NCBI RefSeq assembly: GCF_016862915.1
Contig: NZ_BONW01000038.1
Coordinates: forward strand, 1 to 64,000
From: Plantactinospora endophytica
GTDB taxonomy: Bacteria; Actinomycetota; Actinomycetes; Mycobacteriales; Micromonosporaceae
Reading direction: 5' to 3'
Length of the DNA: 64,000 nucleotides
The position numbers and the translations under genes were made by a program. Below are positions 8,172-16,609 of the stretch, piece by piece (position 1 is the stretch's first letter; the number at the start of each line of letters is the position of its first letter). The notes under the pieces were generated by a model. The model made no database searches and was not told the DNA's origin. It worked only from the letters and a program-made list of their open reading frames with translations.

Positions 8172-9539
8172 ATGACCAGCCCGGTGGACGTACGGGACAG
8201 TTATCCACTCTCGCCGGTCCAGCGCGGCATCCTCCGTCGGGCGGCCGGCGAGACGGATCCGGCGACCGACCTCGAACAGGTCCGGCTCGTCATCCGTGGC
8301 CGGCTGCGGGTCGCCGAGTTCCAGCAGTCCTGGCACCGGGTGATCGCCCGGCACGAGGTGCTGCGCAGCGGGTTCGTCCGCGACGATGCCGACGCCGCCG
8401 CCCAGGTGGCCACGGTGGAGACGCCGCCGCCCAGGTGGCACCTTGACGACCTGCGGACGATCCGGGCCTGCCAGCGTCGCCGGGGCCTCGCCGAGTTCCT
8501 CGTCGCCGACCGGTCCCAGGGTTTCACTCTGGACGCTCCGCCGCTGTCCCGGTTCGCCCTGCTGCGGGTCTCCGAGACCGAACACCTGCTGGTGTGGACG
8601 GCGCACCACCTGGTCGTCGACGGCTGGAGCCTGCCGATCCTGCTCCGCGAGGTGTTGGCGGAATACCGGGCGGCGCTCGAAGGCCGGGATGCCGCACTGC
8701 CGACGCCGATGCCGTTCCGCGACCACGTCGCCTGGTCCGCCGCGCACGACCTCGCCGAGGCGGAGGAGTTCTGGCGTGCCGAGCTGTCCGGTCGACCGGT
8801 GCCGAGGCCGTTGCAGAGCGACCCGCCGGACTGGAGCGGCGACCCAGCCGACGCGTACGGCGAGGACTCGCTCGAACTGACCAGCGACGACACCTACCTG
8901 CTGCAGGAGACCGCCGGCCAGCAGCGGATCACGCTCAACACCGCGATCCAGGGCTGCTGGGCCCGGCTGCTCTCGGTCCGGGACGGCGTCGACGACGTCG
9001 TCATCGGCTCGACCGTCGCCGGCCGGGGAGCCGGCCCGGCGGCGACCGAGACCCTGGTCGGGCCGCTGGTCAACACCCTGCCGCTTCGGGTACGCATCCG
9101 TCCCGACCAGCCGGTCGGGGTGTGGTTACGGGGGTTGCAGGCCCGGCAGTCGCTGACCCGCCCGTTCGACCACGTGCCGCCGGCACTGCTCCGGAGCTGG
9201 GCCGGGCCACCCGCCGGGGTGCCGCTGTACGAGAGCGTGCTCGACTTCGAGACCTATCCGATGGACAACGACCTGTTCACCGGCACGGCCGACGCGTCGA
9301 CCCTCTCGGTACGCTTCGACGGTCGGTGGGCAGCGTCGCGGCACCCGTTCACCCTGCTCGTCGTACCGGGCGACCGGCTCGGGTTGCATGCCAGGTACGA
9401 CCGCCGCCGGCTCGGACCGGAGACCGTCGTACACCTGCTCGGTGACCTCGCGCTCCTGTTGAGCCTGGTCGCCACGGATCCGGACCGCCCGGTCTCGGCC
9501 CTCGTCCCGCCCGACGACGAGCCGTACCCGGCCGGCTGA
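8172..9539 (+). CDS. Free-standing NRPS condensation-domain protein
   Basis: A 455-residue protein consisting of one complete condensation domain. The motifs occur in order: YPLSPVQRGIL (C1), RHEVLRSGF (C2), the catalytic HHLVVDG at 145-151 (C3), FRDHVAWS (C4), VGPLVNTLPLR (C5), PFDHVP (C6) and PLYESVLDFE (C7). The acceptor His and the structural Asp are intact, so activity is expected. No adenylation or carrier domain is fused, and no other NRPS gene lies in the window. The start is ATG 8172, with GGAGG at 8160-8164. Stand-alone C proteins are known to form amide or ester bonds between carrier-bound acyl or aminoacyl groups and free acceptors. Its partners must be encoded elsewhere. Confidence 0.92.
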   Translation: MTSPVDVRDSYPLSPVQRGILRRAAGETDPATDLEQVRLVIRGRLRVAEFQQSWHRVIARHEVLRSGFVRDDADAAAQVATVETPPPRWHLDDLRTIRACQRRRGLAEFLVADRSQGFTLDAPPLSRFALLRVSETEHLLVWTAHHLVVDGWSLPILLREVLAEYRAALEGRDAALPTPMPFRDHVAWSAAHDLAEAEEFWRAELSGRPVPRPLQSDPPDWSGDPADAYGEDSLELTSDDTYLLQETAGQQRITLNTAIQGCWARLLSVRDGVDDVVIGSTVAGRGAGPAATETLVGPLVNTLPLRVRIRPDQPVGVWLRGLQARQSLTRPFDHVPPALLRSWAGPPAGVPLYESVLDFETYPMDNDLFTGTADASTLSVRFDGRWAASRHPFTLLVVPGDRLGLHARYDRRRLGPETVVHLLGDLALLLSLVATDPDRPVSALVPPDDEPYPAG

Positions 9540-9628
9540 CAGCCACCGATCCCGCCCCCGGCCGCAACCGCGCGACGCCCGGCACACCGCTCGGTCGACC
9601 GCTGTCCCGGGCAATCCGGCAGGTCGGC

Positions 9629-9690
9629 GCGTCCGGGTCCAGCACGAAGCGTCCGGGGGTCCAGCACGAACCGGCCGGGTCGAGCACGAA
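9629..9690. repeat. Three-copy 20-22 bp tandem repeat
   Basis: Copies at 9629-9648, 9649-9670 and 9671-9690 all end in CCAGCACGAA or CGAGCACGAA and share a CCGGG core. The repeat lies between the convergent condensation gene and DJ-1 family gene. No function is evident. Confidence 0.75.
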
Positions 9691-9734
9691 CCGGCCGTCC
9701 CCGGTCTCGACCGGGGGACAGTCCGCCGCCGGAC

Positions 9735-10355
9735 TCAGCGCAGTCCGGCGGCGAATCGGGCCCGGACCGCCGGGGACGCCTTCGCCGGGGAGCCGGCGTC
9801 GAACGGCGGCTGCGGGTCGTACTCGATGGCGAGCTGGATCGCCTCGGCGGTGGTCGGGTCGGCGACCTGGGCGGCGAGGGTGAGCGCCATGTCGATCCCG
9901 GCCGAGACTCCGGCGGCGGTGACCAGTTTTCCGTCGGTGACCACCCGGTGTGCGGTGTAGGTGGCGCCGAAGGACTCCAGCATCTCGGTGCGCCGCCAGT
10001 GCGTGGTGGCGGTCCGCCCGTGCAGCAGTCCGGCGGCGCCGAGCAGCAGGGATCCGGTGCAGACCGAGGTGGTCCACCGGGTGTGCTGGTGCATCCGGCG
10101 GATCCAGTCCAGCAGCGGCCCGCCCGCCAGGTAGGCGTCGACGGCGCCACCGGGCACCATCAGCACGTCACAGGAGTCGATCTCGTCCAAGGCGGCGTCG
10201 GCGGTGAGGGCCAGGCTGCCGACGTTGTTGCGGACCGGACCGGTACGGGTCGCCGCGAACACCACCTCGGCACCGGGCAGCAGTTTCAGGACGTCGTACG
10301 GGCCGACCGCGTCGAGCGCGGTGAACCGGTCGAAGAGCGGGATGACGATCCGCAT
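9735..10355 (-). CDS. DJ-1/PfpI family protein (isonitrile hydratase-like)
   Basis: A 206-residue single-domain glutamine-amidotransferase-fold protein. It has the DVLMVPGG strand, the nucleophile elbow SVCTGS with the conserved Cys, and the AATTHW-like segment TATTHWRRTE that is usual in the InhA/GlxA subgroup. No AraC domain is attached. It follows the GlxA-type regulator with a 10-base gap on the same strand, so they are probably co-transcribed. Relatives include isonitrile hydratase and other small-molecule hydratases or glyoxalase-like proteins. The exact reaction is not resolved by sequence. Confidence 0.88.
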   Translation of the reverse strand: MRIVIPLFDRFTALDAVGPYDVLKLLPGAEVVFAATRTGPVRNNVGSLALTADAALDEIDSCDVLMVPGGAVDAYLAGGPLLDWIRRMHQHTRWTTSVCTGSLLLGAAGLLHGRTATTHWRRTEMLESFGATYTAHRVVTDGKLVTAAGVSAGIDMALTLAAQVADPTTAEAIQLAIEYDPQPPFDAGSPAKASPAVRARFAAGLR

Positions 10356-10365
10356 GGTGTTCCTC

Positions 10366-11316
10366 TCAGCCGAAGTGGTGGCGGTACTGGCCGGGGGTGA
10401 CCCCGATCGTGCGTCGGAAGCAGCGGTGCATCGTCTCGACCGTGCCGAATCCGCAGTTCCGGGCGACGGGGCCGAGTGGGGTGTCGGTGGTCTCCAGCAG
10501 CCGTCGGGCGGCTTCGATCCGGACCGACTCGACGTACGCGGCGGGGGTCTGTCCGGTCTGCGCGTGGAAGACCCGGGCGAAGTGCCGCTCGCTCATTCCG
10601 ACCCGGGCGGCGAGGGCCGGCACGCTCAGGTCGTCGGCGAGGTGCTCGGCCAGCCACGCCTGGAGCTGGCGCAGCCCGGGTCGAGCCGGCCGCTGCGCGG
10701 CGAGTTGGGTGCTGAACTGGGCCTGGCCGCCGGGCCGCTGGACGAACATGACGAGTTGTCGGGCGATGGTCCGGGACAGTTCGCCGCCCTGGTCCTGTTC
10801 CACCAGGGCGAGTGCGAGATCCATCCCGGCGGTGACTCCGGCCGAGGTCCAGACGTCGCCGTCGCGGACGAAGATCGGATCCGGTTCGACCGTCACCGTC
10901 GGATACCGGCGGGCGAGTTCGGCGCAGCTCCCCCAGTGCGTGACCGCCCGCCGGCCGTCGAGTAGTCCCGCCTCGGCCAGCAGGAACGCTCCGCCGCACA
11001 CCCCGGCGACCCGCCGCGCCCGGCTGGCGGCGCCGGCCAGCCAGCCGATCAGCCGCCGGTCGTCGCACGCCTCGGCGCGGCCCCGGCCGCCGGCCACCAC
11101 CAGGGTGTCGATCGGTCCGACGCAGTCGTCGACGCCGAGGTCGGCGGTGACGGTCAGGCCGCCGCTGGCGGTGACCGGTCCGGGCAGTGGTGCGACCGTC
11201 TCCAGCCGGTAGCCCGCCGCCAGCCGCTCGGCCTGCGCGAACACCTCGTGCGGGCCGGTCAGGTCGAGCACCTGGAACCTCGGGAAGATCACGAAAACGA
11301 TCCGGCGTACGTCCAC
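10366..11316 (-). CDS. GlxA-type transcriptional regulator (DJ-1 domain plus AraC HTH)
   Basis: A 316-residue regulator. Residues about 5-185 form a DJ-1/PfpI-like sensor domain (VVAGGRG strand, VCGGAFLLAEAG elbow with Cys). Residues about 215-310 form two AraC/XylS helix-turn-helices (VPALAARVGMSERHFARVF and a second around GPVARNCGFGTVETMHRCF). The start is GTG at 11316. The downstream DJ-1 gene appears to be its operon partner. GlxA-like regulators in actinomycetes control catabolic and developmental genes in response to small ligands. The ligand here is unknown. Confidence 0.93.
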   Translation of the reverse strand: MDVRRIVFVIFPRFQVLDLTGPHEVFAQAERLAAGYRLETVAPLPGPVTASGGLTVTADLGVDDCVGPIDTLVVAGGRGRAEACDDRRLIGWLAGAASRARRVAGVCGGAFLLAEAGLLDGRRAVTHWGSCAELARRYPTVTVEPDPIFVRDGDVWTSAGVTAGMDLALALVEQDQGGELSRTIARQLVMFVQRPGGQAQFSTQLAAQRPARPGLRQLQAWLAEHLADDLSVPALAARVGMSERHFARVFHAQTGQTPAAYVESVRIEAARRLLETTDTPLGPVARNCGFGTVETMHRCFRRTIGVTPGQYRHHFG

Positions 11317-11568
11317 CCGGCCATCGTTTCCGGCACCGGAGCTGGCAGCAATGACAGGTCACTGACGATTTCCGCCATCGCCGCAGTCGACCGGGCGGGC
11401 CGCAGGCACCGGTGGACGACGCCGACGCCGAGTTCGAGTGCGGGACCAGTCCGGTCGGACCCGCCCTCCGGACCCGCCGACCTCGGTCCCGCACCGGTCC
11501 CATCATGTGGCGCCGAGCCGAGGCAGGGGCTGGACGAACGGCTTTGCCCGACACCCCTTTCCGGCAGT

Positions 11569-11580
11569 GGTCAGACCTCC
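11569..11580. promoter_or_regulatory. Upstream copy of the GGTCAGACC motif
   Basis: GGTCAGACCTCC here repeats exactly at 11776-11787. Its core GGTC-A-GACC is a short inverted repeat. GntR regulators of the HutC/DasR group bind GGTC/GACC-type palindromes, and a GntR/UTRA gene ends the operon downstream. Assignment as an auxiliary operator is inferred. Confidence 0.45.
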
Positions 11581-11772
11581 GGACAGTTGATCTCCACGAT
11601 CCACGCCCACCCCGAACCCGGTCGACCGAGCCTCCGATCCCGCGTGGAACCGGCCTTCCCAACGCCGCTACCAGCAGATTCCGTCGCCAACAACCGCCGA
11701 CAGAAGAGATAACGGTCGGATCACGAGATCTTCCCAATGCGCAAGGTTCTCGCGTACGGTCCCGGAAAGGCA

Positions 11773-11787
11773 GGAGGTCAGACCTCC
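11773..11787. promoter_or_regulatory. GGAGGTCAGACCTCC palindrome, candidate GntR operator
   Basis: Seven-base arms GGAGGTC and GACCTCC surround a central A, 38 bases before the first start codon of the peptide operon. The position suits a repressor site downstream of or overlapping the promoter. The regulator is proposed to be the GntR protein at 22010-22738. Confidence 0.6.
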
Positions 11788-11825
11788 ATCCTCATGCCTC
11801 TGAGTGTTCCGAGGTGAGCTGACTA

Positions 11826-13028
11826 GTGCAGGAACGTGCTTCCCGCTATGCGGGATACCGGTCGTTCGACTATCTGACCCCGCAGGTCGACTTCAAGGTG
11901 TTCGACCTGGCCCCACAACTCGGTCGGGTGCCCGCCCACGATCTCGGCCTGACCGACGACCAATCCGACCGGGTCTCCCGGCTGCTGCGCGAGCACACCG
12001 CGATCTCGCTGCACGAACACCCCAAGATCCTGCCGGCCGACGTGACCCAGCTACGGGACTACAACCGGACCGGACGCAACTCCTTCGGGTTCGAGGGCCT
12101 GGCCCGGTCCGGGATGACCGCGGTGTTCGACAACTTCATGAACGGCACCGGCTGCGTGACCAGCGAGCACGCCTGGAAGTGGGACGACGTCATCTACGAC
12201 ATCGGCCTGCGCTTCGCCGACATCGCCAAGCAGGACTACGTGGTCGTGGCGACCACCCTGGAAGAAATCTTCACCGCCAAGCGCAACGGCCAGCTCGCCC
12301 TGGTGGCCGGGCTGGAGGCGGCCACGATGATCGAGAACGAGCTGGACCGGATCGACATCCTGTACGGCTTCGGCGTACGCCAGATGGGCATCGCGTACAG
12401 CCAGGCGAACATGCTCGGCTCGGGGCTCTCCGAGGACCGGGACGGCGGGCTGACCCACTTCGGTCGGCGCGCGGTCGACCGGATGAACAGGCTCGGCATC
12501 GCCATCGACGTGTCGCACTCCGGCGACCAGACCTCGCTGGACGTGATCGAGGCGAGCCGAGTGCCGGTCTTCGTCACCCACGCCGGAGCCCGCGCGGTCT
12601 GGAACACCCCCCGAATGAAGCCGGACGACGTGATCCGGGCCTGCGCCGAGCGGGGCGGGGTGATCGGCATCGAGGCCGCCCCGCACACCACGCTCTCGCA
12701 GGCGCACCCGCACCACTCGATCGAGTCGGTGATGGACCACTTCGTCTACTGCGTCGACCTGGTCGGCATCGACCACGTGGCGTTCGGCCCGGACACCAAC
12801 TTCGGTGACCACGTCGGACTGCACGACAGTTTCACCGGCCACCTGGCGATCGGCAAGGCGCACGGCGCCGTCGACCACCCCCGGGTGCCGTACGTCTCCG
12901 GCCTGGAGAACCCGGCGGAGTGCTTCAGCAACATCGTCGGCTGGCTGGTCACGCACGGCTACTCCGACGACGAGATCGCCAAGGTCATCGGCGGCAACAT
13001 CATTCGCGTTCTTCGGGAGGTTTGGTGA
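11826..13028 (+). CDS. M19-family (renal-type) dipeptidase, copy 1
   Basis: A 400-residue cytoplasmic TIM-barrel metallohydrolase of the membrane dipeptidase family; no signal peptide is seen. Metal-ligand regions: HEH at 63-65, Glu164 (VAGLEA), His231 (DVSHSG), His252 (VTHAGAR) and Asp323 (FGPD). Classical members have HxD at the first site, and here it is HxH. M19 enzymes cleave dipeptides, often with a D-residue at the C-terminus. The start is GTG 11826 with GAGGTGA eight bases upstream. Its stop overlaps the lipoprotein start (GTGA), so it is the first gene of the transporter operon. A close paralogue lies at 20666-21868. The physiological substrate is not known. Confidence 0.92.
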   Translation: MQERASRYAGYRSFDYLTPQVDFKVFDLAPQLGRVPAHDLGLTDDQSDRVSRLLREHTAISLHEHPKILPADVTQLRDYNRTGRNSFGFEGLARSGMTAVFDNFMNGTGCVTSEHAWKWDDVIYDIGLRFADIAKQDYVVVATTLEEIFTAKRNGQLALVAGLEAATMIENELDRIDILYGFGVRQMGIAYSQANMLGSGLSEDRDGGLTHFGRRAVDRMNRLGIAIDVSHSGDQTSLDVIEASRVPVFVTHAGARAVWNTPRMKPDDVIRACAERGGVIGIEAAPHTTLSQAHPHHSIESVMDHFVYCVDLVGIDHVAFGPDTNFGDHVGLHDSFTGHLAIGKAHGAVDHPRVPYVSGLENPAECFSNIVGWLVTHGYSDDEIAKVIGGNIIRVLREVW

Positions 13029-14662
13029 GCAGGACATTTTCCGGCCGTACCCGCCGGTGGCGGGTTGCCGTCGCGCTCGGCGCGGCAGCCGCGCTCGGCC
13101 TGTCCGGGTGCGGACTCAACGAGGGGAACTCGTCGTCCGGTGAGGGTTCCGGCGGCGACGCGGTGCTGCGGGTCGGCACCACCACCGACGTGTCGAACTT
13201 CAACCCGCTCCAGTCGCTGAGCAAGACCGACTCCTGGATCCTCAACGCGATGTACCCGCACCTGCTGCGGATCGACGAGAACGCCAAGAAGGCGCCGGAG
13301 CTGGCGAAGGAATACACCTACACCGACGGCGGCAAGACGGCGGTCTTCACGCTGCGCGACGACTTCACCTGGACCGACGGCAAGCCGGTGGTGGCCGAGG
13401 ACGTCAAGTTCAGCGCCGAGTCGATCATGAAGTACAAGCTGGGCAACGTGGCGGCCAAGCTGACCTGGGTCACCTCGATCGAGGCACCGGACGCGACCAC
13501 CGTGAAGTTCCACCTCTCCCAGCCGTACGCACCGTTCGCCGAGGGCGTCGGGTTCTGGATGTCGATCGTGCCGAAGCACATCTTCGAGGGCGCCGGTGAC
13601 CTGTCGAAGTTCGCCAACGACTCGAACTGGGTCGGCGCCGGGCCGTTCGTGCTGGAGAGCGCGACCAAGGGCCAGCGGTACGTGATGAAGCGCAACGACA
13701 GGTACCCGCTGGCGCCCGGCGGCAAGCCGGCGGTCGGCAAGGTCGAGTTCCGGCTCTACCCGGACGTCAACACGATGATGCTGGCGCTGCGCAACGGCGA
13801 CATCGACCTGATGGGCACCCCGGTACCGGCGTCGGCGGCGAAGACCTTCGCGAACGACTCGAAGATCAAGCTGGCCAAGGTCGGCGCGCTCGGCTTCGCC
13901 CACCTGACCTACAACATGAACAACAAGGACCTGGCCAGGCAGGAGGTCCGGCAGGCGCTGTCGATGGCGGTGGACACCAAGTCGATCATCTCGTCGGTAC
14001 TCCAGGGCGACGCCCGGGAGATGTCCGGGCCGATCTCGCCGATCTTCGCCGACTACGACAACACCGAGATCCAGCCGTACCCGTTCGACCCGGCCGGGGC
14101 GAAGGCCAAGCTGGCGGCGGCGGGCTACAAGGACGGAGACGGTGACGGCCTCTTCGACGGCCTCGACCTCGGCGTCGCCTGCGACCAGTCGAACGCCAAC
14201 ATCACCCGGGTGGTGCAGCTCTTCCGGGAGAGCGCCGCGAAGGCCGGCATCAAGCTGACCAACGAGTGCGTGGAGCGGAACACCTTCCTGTCCCGCACCA
14301 AGGACGGCGAGTACGACATCGACGCGTCGCAGTGGGGCGTCTTCGACAACCCGATGGACCAGCTCCGCAGCACCTACCTCTCCAGCAACCCGGGCGGGAT
14401 CAACTACAACCTGCTCAAGTCGCCGGAGATCGACCGGTTGATCGACGATGCGGCCGGCACCACCGACCCGGCGGCGTTCGCCACGAAGATCAAGAACATC
14501 GACAAGGTGGTGCACGAGCAGGCGTACCTGACGCCGCTCTACGTGGAGAACTTCCAGTTCGCCTACAACGCCAGCAAGTTCACCGGCTTCGTGGCCTCGC
14601 CGTCCGACCTGCTCGGCATGGTCACCGCGTACTCGCTGGCCCAGGTCAAGCCGGTCGGCTGA
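13025..14662 (+). CDS. Peptide/opine-type ABC transporter substrate-binding lipoprotein
   Basis: A 545-residue SBP_bac_5 (OppA/DppA-like) protein. The n-region is Arg-rich, and the lipobox LSGC places the lipidated Cys at residue 29, so it is anchored outside the membrane. Family signatures include LAKEYTYTDGGKTAVFTLRD, FHLSQPYAPF and the QEVRQALSMAVD block. The start at GTG 13025 overlaps the dipeptidase stop and has GGGAGG at 13015-13020. A longer upstream reading of the same frame would run through the dipeptidase gene and is not needed. It should capture the compound that the M19, M24 and S33 enzymes process. Confidence 0.94.
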   Translation: MSRTFSGRTRRWRVAVALGAAAALGLSGCGLNEGNSSSGEGSGGDAVLRVGTTTDVSNFNPLQSLSKTDSWILNAMYPHLLRIDENAKKAPELAKEYTYTDGGKTAVFTLRDDFTWTDGKPVVAEDVKFSAESIMKYKLGNVAAKLTWVTSIEAPDATTVKFHLSQPYAPFAEGVGFWMSIVPKHIFEGAGDLSKFANDSNWVGAGPFVLESATKGQRYVMKRNDRYPLAPGGKPAVGKVEFRLYPDVNTMMLALRNGDIDLMGTPVPASAAKTFANDSKIKLAKVGALGFAHLTYNMNNKDLARQEVRQALSMAVDTKSIISSVLQGDAREMSGPISPIFADYDNTEIQPYPFDPAGAKAKLAAAGYKDGDGDGLFDGLDLGVACDQSNANITRVVQLFRESAAKAGIKLTNECVERNTFLSRTKDGEYDIDASQWGVFDNPMDQLRSTYLSSNPGGINYNLLKSPEIDRLIDDAAGTTDPAAFATKIKNIDKVVHEQAYLTPLYVENFQFAYNASKFTGFVASPSDLLGMVTAYSLAQVKPVG

Positions 14663-14697
14663 CCGGCGCGACGACGTAGAAGGGAGGGGTCCCCCAC

Positions 14698-15651
14698 GTG
14701 GCACGCTTCGTGCTCAACCGGGCGCTGAAGGCCGTACTGACCGTCTGGATAGCGATCACCGCGACGTTCTTCCTGCTCCGGTTGCTGCCGGGGGACCCCA
14801 CGACCCTGATGGTCGAGGGGGACATGACGCCGGAGATGCGGGCGGCGCTGCTCAAGACGTACGGGCTGGACCGGCCGCTGCTGGAACAGTACGTGTCGTA
14901 CCTGCGCGAACTGCTGCACGGCAACTTCGGCATCTCGTTCCGGCAGATCCAGCCGGTCAGCGACATCCTGCTCGACCGGCTGCCCTGGACCCTGCTGCTG
15001 GCCGGGGTGGCGTTCCTGCTCACCATCGCCGTCGGCATCCCGATCGGGGTGTACGCGGCGGCACACCGGGGCCGCTGGCCCGACCGGCTGCTCCAGGGCT
15101 TCGGCATCGCCGGGCACGCGCTCTTCGTGCCCAGCGTGGCGATGCTGCTGCTGGTCTGGCTCGGCGCCCGGCTCGGCTGGTTCCCGATCGGCGGGGCGAT
15201 CGACCCGGACACCCGGGGCCTCGCCGCCTACCTGAGCCTGGCACACCACCTGGTGCTGCCGGTCGCCTCGCTGGTGCTGGTGCAACTCGGCCCGTACGCG
15301 CTGACCCTGCGGACCAACCTGATCGACGTCCTCGGCGAGGACTACATCCGGGCGGCCCGGGCGCGGGGCCTGTCCGGGCGGCGTCGACTGTGGAAACACG
15401 GCCTGCGCAACGCCATCCTGCCGGCGCTGACCCTGATGGGGCTGCAACTCGGCACCCTGGTCGGCGGCGCCGTACTCACCGAGACCGTCTTCGCCTATCC
15501 CGGCGTCGGCCGGCTGATCTACGAGGCGGTCGGGCAACGCGACTATCCCGTCCTGCAAGGAGCGTTCATCATGCTCGCCATCACCGTGGTGGTCGCCAAC
15601 GCGCTTACCGACCTGCTCTACGCGGTCCTCAACCCGAGGATCCGACTGTGA
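14698..15651 (+). CDS. Dpp/Opp-type ABC permease, DppB subunit
   Basis: A 317-residue inner-membrane permease with six predicted helices, the N-terminal conserved RLLPGDPTTLMVEGDMT region and the EAA loop (DYIRAARARGLSGRRRLWKH) that docks the ATPase. The start is GTG 14698, 35 bases after the lipoprotein, with GGGAGG upstream. It pairs with the permease at 15710. Length and motif order match DppB/OppB. Confidence 0.95.
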   Translation: MARFVLNRALKAVLTVWIAITATFFLLRLLPGDPTTLMVEGDMTPEMRAALLKTYGLDRPLLEQYVSYLRELLHGNFGISFRQIQPVSDILLDRLPWTLLLAGVAFLLTIAVGIPIGVYAAAHRGRWPDRLLQGFGIAGHALFVPSVAMLLLVWLGARLGWFPIGGAIDPDTRGLAAYLSLAHHLVLPVASLVLVQLGPYALTLRTNLIDVLGEDYIRAARARGLSGRRRLWKHGLRNAILPALTLMGLQLGTLVGGAVLTETVFAYPGVGRLIYEAVGQRDYPVLQGAFIMLAITVVVANALTDLLYAVLNPRIRL

Positions 15652-15709
15652 GCGCGGGCAGCGGGCCGGGCCGCCGTGCTCCGTCGTCGCGCCCGGAAGG
15701 GCAACCGCG

Positions 15710-16606
15710 ATGAGCGCGCCGCTGGTGACCGAGGCGGAGGCGGCGGCGACCGCTCCGGCGACGGAGCCGGCCGTCGGCACCCGGTCGGCGTGGCGGACGT
15801 TCTTCCGGCAGCCGTCCGGGCTGCTCGCGGCGGCGGTGCTGGTGGTGATGGTACTGCTGGCGGTCTTCGCGCCGCTGATCGCCGACGAGCCGGGCGGTAC
15901 CAGCCCGGACGTGCTCCGGTCCCCGTCCGGCGGGCATCTGTTCGGCACCGACGACCTCGGACAGGACATCTTCGCCCAGGTGGTCTGGGGGACCAGGACC
16001 AGCCTGCTGATCGGGGTGGCGGCCTCGCTGATCGCCATCGTGCTGGGTACGGCGATCGGGCTCGCGTCGGCGTACTTCCGCCGGGTGGACGCGGTCGGCA
16101 CGGTGGTCACCGACGTGATGCTGGCGCTGCCCACCCTGCCCCTGATGATCATGCTGGCCGCGATCGTGAACCCGAGCGTCTGGACGCTGACCGTGATCAT
16201 CGGCGTCTTCGCCTGGCCCGAGGTGGCCCGGCTGATCCGGTCGCAGGGGCTGGTGGTCAGCGCGATGCCGTACATCGACGGGGCCCGGGTGCTCGGCGCC
16301 AGCGGATGGCGGATCGTCACCCGGGAGATCCTGCCGGCGGTGGTACCGCTGATCGTGGTCAGCGTGCTGCTCACCGCGTCCCGGGCGGTCATCTCCGAGG
16401 CCGGGCTGAGCTTCCTCGGCCTCGGTGACCCGGACGCCTGGTCGTGGGGGCGGATCCTGCTCAACGCCCAGCGCAGCGGGGTGGTCGCCATCGCCTGGTG
16501 GCAGACCCTCTTCCCGTCGCTGGCCATCCTGCTGCTGGTGCTCGCCGCGACGGTCGCCGGTATGCGGTTCAACGACATCCGAGACCCCCGCCGGAACGGA
16601 GGCTGA
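15710..16606 (+). CDS. Dpp/Opp-type ABC permease, DppC subunit
   Basis: A 298-residue permease with an N-terminal cytoplasmic tail, a first helix at about 40-60, a GTDDLGQDIF motif and an EAA loop (YIDGARVLGASGWRIVTREI). These features identify the DppC/OppC partner. It lies 58 bases after DppB, with its stop three bases before the M24 gene. Together with DppB it forms the channel of the importer. Confidence 0.95.
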   Translation: MSAPLVTEAEAAATAPATEPAVGTRSAWRTFFRQPSGLLAAAVLVVMVLLAVFAPLIADEPGGTSPDVLRSPSGGHLFGTDDLGQDIFAQVVWGTRTSLLIGVAASLIAIVLGTAIGLASAYFRRVDAVGTVVTDVMLALPTLPLMIMLAAIVNPSVWTLTVIIGVFAWPEVARLIRSQGLVVSAMPYIDGARVLGASGWRIVTREILPAVVPLIVVSVLLTASRAVISEAGLSFLGLGDPDAWSWGRILLNAQRSGVVAIAWWQTLFPSLAILLLVLAATVAGMRFNDIRDPRRNGG

Positions 16607-16609
16607 CCC

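Larger units (their letters stand above)
11317..11825. other. Divergent regulatory region between GlxA gene and peptide operon
   Basis: About 510 bases with no convincing gene. It contains two copies of GGTCAGACCTCC (11569-11580 and 11776-11787), listed separately. GAGGTGA at 11811-11817 is the ribosome site of the first dipeptidase. Confidence 0.6.

Noticed and set aside
11412-11822. Small gene between GlxA gene and the peptide operon
   Set aside because: Composition is Arg/Pro/Ser-rich with no domain, and the region holds the operator-like motifs instead.
12959-14704. Long minus-strand frame opposite the substrate-binding lipoprotein
   Set aside because: The plus-strand gene has a lipobox and family motifs; this frame has neither homology nor a ribosome site.
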